Positions 5,379 through 12,432 of a DNA stretch of 17,390 nt are shown one piece after another; positions within the stretch are counted from its first letter, which is position 1; each line of letters starts with the position of its first letter. A program made the position numbers and the translations under genes. Source of the stretch: Actinomycetota bacterium. GTDB lineage: Bacteria; Actinomycetota; Actinomycetes; S36-B12; UBA5976. Under the pieces are notes generated by a model. That model had not been told where the DNA came from, ran no database searches, and worked only from the letters and a program-made list of their open reading frames with translations. Location: assembly GCA_016870945.1 (NCBI GenBank), contig VGAH01000012.1, forward strand, positions 1-17,390. Direction: 5' to 3'.

Positions 5379-6283
5379 CAAATAACTCATCACCAACTTA
5401 CGCAGCGCAATTTGAAAAAATGAAGACCGGCAAAGGCTTCATCGCCGCACTCGACCAAAGCGGCGGCAGCACGCCGAAGGCTCTTTCGCTCTATGGGCTC
5501 TCTGAGGCCGACTACACAACTGAGGCCGCAATGTTTGACCGCATTCATGAGATGCGTTCGCGAATCATCACTAGCCCCGCATTTAATGGCACTCGCGTCG
5601 TCGGTGCGATCTTGTTCGAGATGACGATGGAGCGCCAGGTCGACGGCATGGGTGCCGCTGCGTACCTGTGGCAGAAGAAGAACGTAATCCCGTTTTTGAA
5701 AGTGGACAACGGCCTAGCCGACGAAGCAAACGGTGTTCAGTTGATGAAGCCCATACCTGAATTAGGTGATCGTCTGGCTCGAGCAAACGTGCACGAGGTC
5801 TTTGGCACCAAGATGCGTTCAGTCATCAAAACCGATAACCAATCAGGGGTGGACGAAGTCGTCGCTCAGCAGTTTGCCATCGGTAGAGAGATTCTTGACG
5901 CCGGTCTAGTGCCGATCATCGAACCCGAGGTTGACATCAAGAGCCCACGCAAAGCCGAGTCAGAAGTGATGCTTAAGGCAGCTCTTAACAAGGCTCTTGA
6001 CTCGGTGCCAGCGGACAAGGTCGTGATGTTCAAATTGAGTTTGCCGAGCGTTGCAGGCTTCTACAGCGAATTCGTTTCTCACCCGAAGGTCTTGCGCGTA
6101 GTGGCGCTCTCAGGTGGGTACTCACGCGATGAAGCCAACAGGTTGCTAGCTGAGAACCCGGGTGTGATTGCGAGCTTCTCGAGAGCTTTGACGGAAGGCC
6201 TAAGTGCGAAGCAAAGCGATGCGGAATTTAACGCAACCCTCGACGCGACAATACAAAGCATCTACGACGCTTCGATAACTTAA
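5375..6283 (+). CDS. fda: Class I fructose-bisphosphate aldolase
   Basis: A 302-residue bacterial-type class I aldolase, which splits fructose 1,6-bisphosphate into glyceraldehyde 3-phosphate and dihydroxyacetone phosphate (EC 4.1.2.13) through a lysine Schiff base. Features seen are GKGFIAALDQSGGSTPKAL (20-38, substrate phosphate and Asp27), VIPFLKVDNGL (104-114), VPIIEPEVDI (179-188) with the acidic residues of the active site, and VVMFKLSLPS (216-225) with the expected Schiff-base Lys220. Length matches the family of about 295 residues. ATG at 5375 overlaps the OsmC stop by four bases (ATGA), so expression is coupled. This metal-independent class uses no Zn2+, which may suit the thiol-redox neighbourhood, though that is inference. 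Confidence 0.95.
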   Translation: MTNNSSPTYAAQFEKMKTGKGFIAALDQSGGSTPKALSLYGLSEADYTTEAAMFDRIHEMRSRIITSPAFNGTRVVGAILFEMTMERQVDGMGAAAYLWQKKNVIPFLKVDNGLADEANGVQLMKPIPELGDRLARANVHEVFGTKMRSVIKTDNQSGVDEVVAQQFAIGREILDAGLVPIIEPEVDIKSPRKAESEVMLKAALNKALDSVPADKVVMFKLSLPSVAGFYSEFVSHPKVLRVVALSGGYSRDEANRLLAENPGVIASFSRALTEGLSAKQSDAEFNATLDATIQSIYDASIT

Positions 6284-6288
6284 ACAAC

Positions 6289-6531
6289 TTGCTCACCGTC
6301 TATTCGACGACGTGGTGCGGGTACTGCGTTCGACTAAAAGATCAGATGCGCCGAGCTGGGCTTGAGTTCGCTGAAGTGAACATCGAAGAAGATGAGGCGG
6401 CTGCGAAGTTCGTCGAGGGTGTCAATGGAGGTAACCAAACCGTGCCGGTGGTGAAGTTCGCAGATGGCTCAACATTGACGAACCCATCGATAAAAGAAGT
6501 AACTGAATACGTTGCCGGCGCGAACGCCTAA
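6289..6531 (+). CDS. mrx1: Mycoredoxin (glutaredoxin-like, CGYC)
   Basis: An 80-residue thioredoxin-fold protein of the actinobacterial mycoredoxin-1 type, which reduces mycothiol mixed disulfides. Active site WCGYC (Cys10, Cys13) is followed by VRLKDQMRRAGLEF, the cis-proline loop TVPVVKF (51-57) and GSTLTNPS. The VNGGNQTVPVVKFADGS stretch closely matches known mycoredoxins. The start is TTG at 6289, five bases after the aldolase stop; no ATG or GTG lies between the last upstream codons and the conserved TVYSTTWC strand, and there is no clear ribosome site, so translation probably continues from the aldolase. The 3' end overlaps the DUF4436 gene by 20 bases if that gene starts at 6512. Confidence 0.93.
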   Translation: MLTVYSTTWCGYCVRLKDQMRRAGLEFAEVNIEEDEAAAKFVEGVNGGNQTVPVVKFADGSTLTNPSIKEVTEYVAGANA

Positions 6532-7525
6532 GCAAAAGGCGGCGCGGGCCGCCGGGCGCGTTGCGGCCAGCAAGGCGGTGCAAGCTCGCGAACGCGCTTA
6601 CATCCGTGCACACCCGAGCCCCCGTCCATTTAATCGTGGGGATCTCGTCCCAACCATCATCATCGCGGCAGTCGTCACCACAATGTTCATCGCCCTTAAT
6701 TCTTTTTACAACGTGGACGGGGGCATTCGCATTACTGGCCCCGGTGCCAATATGTCGCAGCCAGCAAATGGGCTAACCGTCGTTATCGACCCAGAAGAAA
6801 TGCAACCAGCAACCGGCAAGATGTCTGTTGACATAAACGTAATCGCAACTGATACGAGCCTGATCAACACCGATCGCACGTTGCGACAGGCAATAACGGT
6901 GGACGTAATCACCAATGAGTCAGCAACTGAGATTGTGTTGCCCGCTGGTGAGATCCCCCGCGGCACAACCGTCTACCCACCAATCGATGGTGATTACGCG
7001 AATTACCCGCTGGACAAATATCAAGGCAAGCTGTTCATCAGGGCTAAAGAAACCAAGAGCGGCGCACAGATCCCAGTCTTTTTGAAAACCGATCAGGGCA
7101 TCTACAACTGGAGTACGAAGATGATCTTGCCGGTGAACCCAACCATCGCTCGAGTAGCTGGCGTTAATGGCGAGGGGTTGGTGATCATGGACATGCAAAG
7201 ATCGACGACGCTAATCATTTTCTTAGGCCTAATTGGTGCGTTGGTAGCCGGCGTCACCGGTGTCGCGGTTTATTTGGCTGGAATGATCTTTACATTTAGG
7301 CGAGTGCCGAACCTAACGATGCTCGCGTGGGTGACCACCGCACTTTTCTCGTTCTTAGTTTTGCGCAGCACTCTGCCAGGGGCGCCCCCTCTAGGTGCGG
7401 CGATTGACGTGTTTTTGTTCTTTTGGGCGATCTTGGGGCTGATGTCGGCGATGTTGATGGTGGCAATTGCCTGGTCACGCCAGCAAAAAGCCGTGCTACT
7501 CGAACAATCTCGCCCCCGCCGCTAA
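6512..7525 (+). CDS. DUF4436-family membrane protein
   Basis: A 337-residue protein resembling DUF4436, a family of mycobacterial and other actinobacterial membrane proteins without known function. A basic Ala-rich N-tail (residues 1-35) precedes one membrane helix (about 44-66). Next come roughly 160 probably external residues of beta-rich sequence (MSVDINVIATDT, the YANYPLDKYQGKLFIRA segment typical of the family) and three C-terminal helices (about 232-260, 269-285, 298-321). Between the last two lies LRSTLPGAPPLGAAIDVFLF, the most conserved family motif. The start is uncertain: TTG at 6512 gives a 20-base overlap with the mycoredoxin gene, while GTG at 6578, with AAGGCG in front, would drop 22 basic residues. 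It is the last gene of this plus-strand run and ends 18 bases from a convergent gene; no terminator is visible there. Confidence 0.85.
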   Translation: MPARTPKQKAARAAGRVAASKAVQARERAYIRAHPSPRPFNRGDLVPTIIIAAVVTTMFIALNSFYNVDGGIRITGPGANMSQPANGLTVVIDPEEMQPATGKMSVDINVIATDTSLINTDRTLRQAITVDVITNESATEIVLPAGEIPRGTTVYPPIDGDYANYPLDKYQGKLFIRAKETKSGAQIPVFLKTDQGIYNWSTKMILPVNPTIARVAGVNGEGLVIMDMQRSTTLIIFLGLIGALVAGVTGVAVYLAGMIFTFRRVPNLTMLAWVTTALFSFLVLRSTLPGAPPLGAAIDVFLFFWAILGLMSAMLMVAIAWSRQQKAVLLEQSRPRR

Positions 7526-7543
7526 CGGATTTTTGTTGAGGCG

Positions 7544-8491
7544 CTAAGCCACGAGTGCGGTCGGCACTAACGATTCAATTAATAGCCGAACCGTCTCGTC
7601 GTCATCGTGTGTGTAACGCACGGAAGTTTCAGCCGCCGGCAAATCAGCGCCTACCACGGACACTTTCGAGTCGCGCTCGTCACACCACTTAAGCAATTCA
7701 GGCTGCCACTTAGAGCCTGCGAATAGCAGCATTCGGTAATCGAGGGTCTTGGTCAGATAGACATCAATGTGAGACCAATCCCCAGTTTCGCAAGCACTAG
7801 CGGCCAGCCTTGGTATTTCGCGAATCATCAATGCGCCTTGTTGTGCGTTACAAAAGCGCTCGGCTGCGCCTACTACGAATGCTTGCCCCGTACCTAGAAC
7901 TTGCGTGGCGAGCGCTGGCCCCCACTTAGGTGAACTAGACAAAATCGATTGTGCTGCTTCAGCTGCTGCGTGCGCGGCCCGTGCGGTTTTGGCCGCGTTG
8001 CCGGCGTTGCGCTCAGTCAATGCCAATAAGAAGGCGAGCGTGTGGTGATAACTGCGGGTTGCTACCCCACTTTGTTCGACTTCTGCGCCGAGTAAGACTT
8101 CGTAGTCGGCGATGTTGCTCAATGGCGAACCCGGGGTGTTCGTCAGGGCAATAAGTGGCGCAGCGCCAGTTTGTTTATAGAAGTCAGCCGCAGCTAGAAC
8201 TTCGGGTGATTTGCCCGATGCTGAGACCGCAATGACCACATCCCCTGGTTGAATCTTGGGCAGTGCTTCGGCGCTGGCGATGACTGAAAACACTTCTTGG
8301 CCGATCGCTTGTAGTCGCAGCGCCATAGTTTGATTCGCAAAATTGGACGAGCCCATACCTAGTAGAACAAGGCGGCTGGCTGCAGAAACCGAGCTTGCCT
8401 GCCATGGGTTAGCTGTCTCGAACTGTCGGGCGATATTGCTCAGAGTTTCAGGCAACAAAGCCAAGTCATCAGCGAGTAACTCAGTCTTCAT
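7544..8491 (-). CDS. Double-SIS-domain sugar isomerase/deaminase (GlmS C-terminal/AgaS-like)
   Basis: A 315-residue protein with two SIS domains and no N-terminal glutamine amidotransferase domain, so it resembles the isomerase half of glucosamine-6-phosphate synthase. Members act on phosphosugars such as glucosamine 6-phosphate. The first SIS domain has LVLLGMGSSN (41-50) and the phosphate-binding VVIAVSASGKSPEV (85-98), then LIALTNTPGSPLSNIADY and SGVATRSYHHTLAFLLAL. The second contains FVVGAAERFCNAQQGALMIR, the strongly conserved ETGDWSHIDVYLTKTLDYR and a final Rossmann strand. The GlmS-type C-terminal lysine tail is absent, so the chemistry may be deamination or isomerisation, or a regulatory role. 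ATG at 8491 overlaps the kinase stop by ATGA, so the two are coupled and a shared amino-sugar pathway is likely. Confidence 0.88.
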   Translation of the reverse strand: MKTELLADDLALLPETLSNIARQFETANPWQASSVSAASRLVLLGMGSSNFANQTMALRLQAIGQEVFSVIASAEALPKIQPGDVVIAVSASGKSPEVLAAADFYKQTGAAPLIALTNTPGSPLSNIADYEVLLGAEVEQSGVATRSYHHTLAFLLALTERNAGNAAKTARAAHAAAEAAQSILSSSPKWGPALATQVLGTGQAFVVGAAERFCNAQQGALMIREIPRLAASACETGDWSHIDVYLTKTLDYRMLLFAGSKWQPELLKWCDERDSKVSVVGADLPAAETSVRYTHDDDETVRLLIESLVPTALVA

Positions 8492-9747
8492 GAACTACCA
8501 TCAAACATGGCATCAAGAGCAGCGTCAGGTACGTAGACCCAATGCGGCAAGTACTGCACCGCGTAAAGATATTCACGAATCTCTTGTTGGACGGTGAACA
8601 AGCTCATCAAATTCGGGTCAAATAGTTCTTGTGCTTTTAGTGAGGTGAGTTCATCTTGGTAAGCCTGTAGGAAAGCCCGTTGGGCACGCGGTACCCAAGT
8701 TGAAATCATCTTGTCGTTGACATCTTGGTTTCTGTGCAATGTCACCCGAGCCACGTGATCAATTGCTGAATACATGCTGGCGACGTCTCGAGTGGGCGGC
8801 TGAAGCGATTGAGTGTTGCTTAGCTCGGTTAACGGGTTTTCGTCGAAGTCGATGATTAATAACTGCCCGTCTGGGTCGCGAAGAATCTGACCGACGTGAT
8901 AGTCGCCGTGTATCGGTGTGATCGTGGCCTCAGCACTTGGCACAAAAGACTTAATTGCATTTTCAATTTTCGCGATGTGGCGCCAAAGGGCCCGCGAAGG
9001 ATCGTCGGCCAGCTTGGTCTTAGCTTCATTAAGTTCTAAGAGAGCTTGACTTTGCCAGCTTTGGATAATCTGCTGGCTCGCGAGCGACTTACTCAAACTA
9101 GAAAAAGCTGCATGCATCTTTGCCGTCATTGCACCGATTCGCTCGAAAGGCGATATGGCATCTACCGACTCGCCTCGACCAAAAGAGCGCAAGAGATCAA
9201 CCGCCCACACCCAGCCATCCGTTGCGCCAGGTATGTAGCGCGAAACGGTCGCAATCAAGCACGGCTGACTTGATGGTGAGCCTTGCCAGGTAAGGGCCGC
9301 ATCTAGTCGCGGTGTCAGTGCGGGTGAGGTTTGCAAAGCAAGTAACTTCTCGACCGCTGCCGAAGGCCTTGCTAATAACTGCCACTTCACCAAGTAGCGC
9401 TCATCAACAACAATCGACCTGTTGAGTTGATCTACGTCGACTGAGCGCTCTAACGCATTTGTTGGCGCAGCTAAAGGTAGGCCGGTCTTGGCAAAAGACT
9501 GCCAATTGAAATTCGCGTGCCAGCCAAATTCCATTTTCAACAGTGAAGTGCTGACTGCGTCGTCACTAACTACGCGGGTGCCCCCGTCCGATTGATTGAT
9601 CTGTAGCGGCGAAACCAAAAGGCCCTTTTCGGTTTTGCTGATTGCCACGACTGATTCAAAGTTTGCGGCGGCAGGAAGCACCAAATGATCAACCAACTCG
9701 AAAGCATCACCCCAAGCCGCGGCCTCATTTCGCCTACGCGGGGGCAA
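8488..9747 (-). CDS. APH-fold sugar kinase, maltokinase/glucosamine-kinase-like
   Basis: A 419-residue phosphotransferase with the aminoglycoside-phosphotransferase fold and the large N-terminal cap found in actinobacterial maltokinases and glucosamine kinases. Catalytic loop HGDYHVGQIL (280-289, Asp282 as base) and Mg2+ motif IIDFDENP (298-305, Asp300) are clear. The C-terminal helix region ends YAVQYLPHWVYVPDAALDAM. The DFDxNP form and the SIS-gene partner fit my recollection of the glucosamine kinase subfamily better than maltokinases (DFxGEP). The substrate is therefore inferred, not seen. The start is weak: TTG at 9747 has no Shine-Dalgarno sequence and begins inside an LPPRR-like conserved stretch. 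The frame is open for 16 more codons, to a TAG at 9796-9798, with no ATG/GTG/TTG but an ATC at 9790-9792. Confidence 0.85.
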   Translation of the reverse strand: MPPRRRNEAAAWGDAFELVDHLVLPAAANFESVVAISKTEKGLLVSPLQINQSDGGTRVVSDDAVSTSLLKMEFGWHANFNWQSFAKTGLPLAAPTNALERSVDVDQLNRSIVVDERYLVKWQLLARPSAAVEKLLALQTSPALTPRLDAALTWQGSPSSQPCLIATVSRYIPGATDGWVWAVDLLRSFGRGESVDAISPFERIGAMTAKMHAAFSSLSKSLASQQIIQSWQSQALLELNEAKTKLADDPSRALWRHIAKIENAIKSFVPSAEATITPIHGDYHVGQILRDPDGQLLIIDFDENPLTELSNTQSLQPPTRDVASMYSAIDHVARVTLHRNQDVNDKMISTWVPRAQRAFLQAYQDELTSLKAQELFDPNLMSLFTVQQEIREYLYAVQYLPHWVYVPDAALDAMFDGSS

Positions 9748-9810
9748 AAGATCAAAAAGGGTGAGGCCTTGAAGTTGAGCTAGGACAGCGATTGGCTACT
9801 CACTGAAAGA

Positions 9811-11127
9811 TCACTTGCCAGCGTTTGCTAGCGCCACCTGCTCGATGATTTCAGCACCGACTTTTGTTCCCTGACGCGATTGAATGGCCCGCGACACCTG
9901 CTGCAGCCTCTCTTTTAGGGCTGCGTCATTTAAGAGTGAATCCATTGCTTCATTCATCTCTTCGTCAGTGAACGCATAAGTAGCAAGTCTTCGGCCGAAC
10001 CCAAGTTCATGAATACGTTGGGCGTTGTCGTATTGATCCCAAAACAGCGGTAGCAAGATCATGGGTTTACCAAAATGCAGTGACTCGGTGGTGGTGTTGT
10101 TGCCCCCGTGGGTGATAACCAGATCTACGTCACCAATGATTTTGGTCTGCGGCAAGAACTCAGCACCCACCATGTTCTCGGCCAGCTCGTATTGATCATG
10201 CTGAGGGCCTTTTGAAACTATGAACTTGTGTTTGGTCTTGCCCAGCACCGAAATGAGGCGTTTCATCAGATCAACGTCGGCACTGCCTAGCGAACCCAGC
10301 GAAAGATAGATAAGCGAACTATCAGCCGGTCGGTTCTTCACTTCGTCTGGTAGCGAATATGGCTCGTCGGTGGAACGAACTGAGGAATCCATTCGGTACC
10401 ACTTGTCGCCCAAAGGTCGTTCTTTCGTGTAATCGGCTTCTTCAGGGTAGAGATAGATGTTTGCCTCGGCTGAATCATGAATGAACTCGAGATACGGCAA
10501 CGGGTCGGTGCCATTGTCGATACAAAATTGATTGAATTTTTCCCAGATGGGTTTAAGGACTTTCTCGTACTCAGCTCGATACGCCTGCCATTGCGATTTG
10601 TCATCTTGGGGGTAGCCAGAAAACGTCGGTGCGACCCCGTCCCCTTTCATCTCAAGGGGGTTGCATGAAACCACGCGAATAAACGGCTTACCCCCCGTAA
10701 CCAACGCAGGAAAAGTCAACACGTTATCTTCGACGATTACGTCTGGTTTGACCCGCTCGATTATCTCTTTTAGTTGCGGCTCGCAGTAGACAGCACCATC
10801 TATAAGTGCTTGAAATGTTGGTGCAATGAACGTAGAAATCTGTTCGATTGTCGGCTTGCGAAATTCAGGTGCCGTATCGCGGATGAAGTCCTTCCAGAAT
10901 GCGCCTGCGTCTTGGGTCGCTGCGACTTCGGGGTCAGGCGGTGGCGCGAGATCTACTAAGTCTTCTTCGAAGCCCAGCGCTTCGAGTTTGCCTTTCCAAG
11001 AAGATTCAGCAGCAAACACGACTCGATGCCCTTTATCTTTCAAAATCTTGCCTAAGCCGATGCATTGATTGGTGGGCCCATAGGCCGATTCAGGCATGAA
11101 CAAAATCGTCATTCGACGCTCAGCCAT
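9811..11127 (-). CDS. GT1-family (MGT/UGT-like) glycosyltransferase
   Basis: A 438-residue GT-B glycosyltransferase of the UGT/macrolide-transferase class, transferring a sugar from a nucleotide-sugar donor to a small acceptor. The N-terminal Rossmann half starts TILFMPESAYGPTNQCIGLG and KILKDKGHRVVFAAESSWKG. The C-terminal donor half has YLSLGSLGS and the PSPG-like motif THGGNNTTTESLHFGKP (339-355) followed by LPLFWDQYDNAQRI, whose DQ(Y/x)DNA segment contacts the donor sugar. There is no signal peptide or membrane helix, so it is cytosolic. ATG at 11127 is chosen for the AAGGAG site six bases upstream; an in-frame upstream extension to 11190 is unlikely. The acceptor is unknown. The kinase gene begins 63 bases downstream on the same strand, so the enzyme may serve the same sugar pathway. 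Confidence 0.9.
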   Translation of the reverse strand: MAERRMTILFMPESAYGPTNQCIGLGKILKDKGHRVVFAAESSWKGKLEALGFEEDLVDLAPPPDPEVAATQDAGAFWKDFIRDTAPEFRKPTIEQISTFIAPTFQALIDGAVYCEPQLKEIIERVKPDVIVEDNVLTFPALVTGGKPFIRVVSCNPLEMKGDGVAPTFSGYPQDDKSQWQAYRAEYEKVLKPIWEKFNQFCIDNGTDPLPYLEFIHDSAEANIYLYPEEADYTKERPLGDKWYRMDSSVRSTDEPYSLPDEVKNRPADSSLIYLSLGSLGSADVDLMKRLISVLGKTKHKFIVSKGPQHDQYELAENMVGAEFLPQTKIIGDVDLVITHGGNNTTTESLHFGKPMILLPLFWDQYDNAQRIHELGFGRRLATYAFTDEEMNEAMDSLLNDAALKERLQQVSRAIQSRQGTKVGAEIIEQVALANAGK

Positions 11128-11133
11128 CAAACA

Positions 11134-11139
11134 CTCCTT
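11134..11139 (-). promoter_or_regulatory. Shine-Dalgarno AAGGAG for the glycosyltransferase
   Basis: On the minus strand AAGGAG ends six bases before the ATG at 11127. It is the strongest ribosome site in this region and decides that start. It directly follows the 3' arm of the hairpin at 11140-11166. Confidence 0.85.
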
Positions 11140-11166
11140 AGTTGGACGGGGCCCTTCGAACCAACT
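11140..11166 (-). promoter_or_regulatory. Leader hairpin abutting the glycosyltransferase ribosome site
   Basis: On the minus strand AGTTGG (11166-11161) pairs with CCAACT (11145-11140) around a 15-base loop holding the palindromes TTCGAA and GGGCCC. The 3' arm touches the AAGGAG site, so folding could influence translation. The arms also belong to the GTTG/CAAC dyad series in this intergenic region. Confidence 0.4.
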
Positions 11167-11189
11167 GGCGTAACGGTTGATATGGCTCA

Positions 11190-11195
11190 ACCCTA
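11190..11195 (-). promoter_or_regulatory. Probable -10 box (TAGGGT, minus strand) of the glycosyltransferase-kinase-SIS operon
   Basis: TAGGGT in the context TTCTAGGGTTGA fits TANNNT and would start transcription near 11183, giving a leader of about 56 bases. The region reads almost the same as the divergent potD -10 region (TTCTAGGCTTGG). An overlapping dyad, GGTTGA-TATGGC-TCAACC (11175-11192), covers the likely start point. No -35 is evident. Confidence 0.45.
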
Positions 11196-11254
11196 GAACG
11201 CTGCCGAAGTTGGCTAGGCGCCCCTGCCGAAGGCGCCGCCACTCGCAGGCCTTC

Positions 11255-11260
11255 TAGGCT
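11255..11260 (+). promoter_or_regulatory. Probable -10 box (TAGGCT) of the polyamine-type ABC operon
   Basis: TAGGCT fits TANNNT and would start transcription near 11266-11268, about 70 bases before the ATG at 11337. It shares TTCTAGG(C/G)TTG(G/A) with the divergent promoter. No -35 match is visible. Confidence 0.45.
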
Positions 11261-11261
11261 T

Positions 11262-11303
11262 GGTTGCAACTTGCAGCAACTGGTGCGAGTTGCGCTGGCA
11301 ACC
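11262..11303 (+). promoter_or_regulatory. Dyad-rich operator or leader hairpin upstream of potD
   Basis: GGTTGC (11262-11267) and GCAACC (11298-11303) form an outer inverted repeat. Inside it GCAACT-GGTGCG-AGTTGC (11276-11293) is a perfect 6-base stem with a 6-base loop, and GTTGCAAC (11263-11270) is itself palindromic. The block covers the predicted transcription start. It could be a repressor operator (LacI-like sites often centre on such palindromes) or a 5' leader structure. The regulator is not identified. Confidence 0.45.
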
Positions 11304-11336
11304 CGTCCACCTCGATCAAGAAAGACAGGAGCAAAC

Positions 11337-12428
11337 ATGCGACAAAGAGCGCTCACCAAGAAAGCTTCTTGGGCCGTGATCATGACGGCAGCGTTGGCAG
11401 TAGCAGGTTGTGGAGGTGGATCTGGGGGTGCAGCACTAGACCCGGAAGCTGATCTTTCACAGCAGACTTTGACGACTTCAGTCTGGGCTGGTTATTACCC
11501 AGAAGATTTGGCCGAGCAGTTTCAAGGTGCCGTAGGCACGCCACTAACCATCACTAATCACGCCACCAACGAAGAAATCATGGCCAAGTTGACGGCTGGC
11601 GGTGACTCGGGCATTGACGTTGCGTTCGTGTCAGGGCAATTCGCTCAAGCCTTAAACGAGGCGGGGCTGGTCGAACCGATTAACCCTGACTTTGTTCCTA
11701 ACTTGGCGAACCTCTACCCCGAGGCACAGTCACTTGCCTATGACAAGGGCAACAAGTTCTCTGTTCCTTACGCATGGGGCACCACTGGTATCTGCTACCG
11801 AAGCGATTTGATAGCTGAACCGACCAGCTGGAACGACATCTTGGAGCCCTCGGCAGAAAACAAGGGCAAAGTCACCGCGCTTGCAACTGAGCGCTGGTTG
11901 ATGCTGCCAGCACAAAAGGCTCTTGGCTTCTCAGCCAACACGACCGACGAGGGCGAGATGGAGCAGGTCAAGCAAAAGTTGATCGCTGCCAAGCCGAACT
12001 TGTTGGCTTATGACGACACAACGTTCTATTCACGCTTGGTTTCTGGTGAAGCGAACGCGGTTGTCGCTTGGGACGGCTGGTGCAACTACGGCACTGCCGA
12101 AGACCCAAACATCAAGTTCACCGTGCCAAAAGAAGGCAGTGACCTCTGGGCAGACACCATGGTGATCTTGAAGACGTCTAAGAACAAAGAGGCGGCACAC
12201 GCCTTCATTAATTACATCTTGGACACCAACAACCACGCGTGGGTGGCCGAGAACATCTTGTACAAGGTGCCGAACAAGGCTTCTATGGACAAGGTGAAAG
12301 AACTCGTGGCGACCTTCCCGAATTTGGGAACTCAGCCAGCCGAGTTGCTAAAGGGCGAATCGTTAGTCGACCTTGGTGAAGCAGGACCTCTCTACACCAG
12401 GATCGCAACCGAGGTCACCTCTAGCTAG
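11337..12428 (+). CDS. potD: Spermidine/putrescine-type ABC transporter substrate-binding lipoprotein
   Basis: A 363-residue extracytoplasmic binding protein of the PotD/PotF class, feeding ligand to the permeases and ATPase encoded downstream. The N-terminus is a lipoprotein signal: MRQRALTKKASW, a hydrophobic core, and lipobox AVAGC with Cys25 as the lipidated residue, then a Gly/Ser linker (GGGSGG). The mature part has LTTSVWAGYYPEDLAEQF, TNEEIMAKLTAGGDSGIDVA, VPYAWGTTGICYRSD, NAVVAWDGWCNYG and AHAFINYILDTNNHAWVAEN, all typical of the family. ATG at 11337 is preceded by AGGAG (11327-11331) five bases away; an in-frame upstream extension lacks such a site. Ligand specificity, whether spermidine, putrescine or another cation, cannot be decided from sequence. 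Confidence 0.9.
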   Translation: MRQRALTKKASWAVIMTAALAVAGCGGGSGGAALDPEADLSQQTLTTSVWAGYYPEDLAEQFQGAVGTPLTITNHATNEEIMAKLTAGGDSGIDVAFVSGQFAQALNEAGLVEPINPDFVPNLANLYPEAQSLAYDKGNKFSVPYAWGTTGICYRSDLIAEPTSWNDILEPSAENKGKVTALATERWLMLPAQKALGFSANTTDEGEMEQVKQKLIAAKPNLLAYDDTTFYSRLVSGEANAVVAWDGWCNYGTAEDPNIKFTVPKEGSDLWADTMVILKTSKNKEAAHAFINYILDTNNHAWVAENILYKVPNKASMDKVKELVATFPNLGTQPAELLKGESLVDLGEAGPLYTRIATEVTSS

Positions 12429-12432
12429 CAAG

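Noticed and set aside
7526..7543. Terminator between the convergent DUF4436 and SIS genes
   Set aside because: The 18-base gap contains no inverted repeat, only a short T run.
8488..9747. Antibiotic (aminoglycoside) resistance kinase
   Set aside because: The APH fold is present, but the 419-residue length with large N-terminal cap, the DFDxNP motif and the SIS neighbour point to a sugar kinase.
11138..11383. Minus-strand frame and 5' extensions of the glycosyltransferase and potD genes into the intergenic region
   Set aside because: Strong ribosome sites (AAGGAG at 11134-11139, AGGAG at 11327-11331) place the real starts at 11127 and 11337, leaving this region as control DNA.
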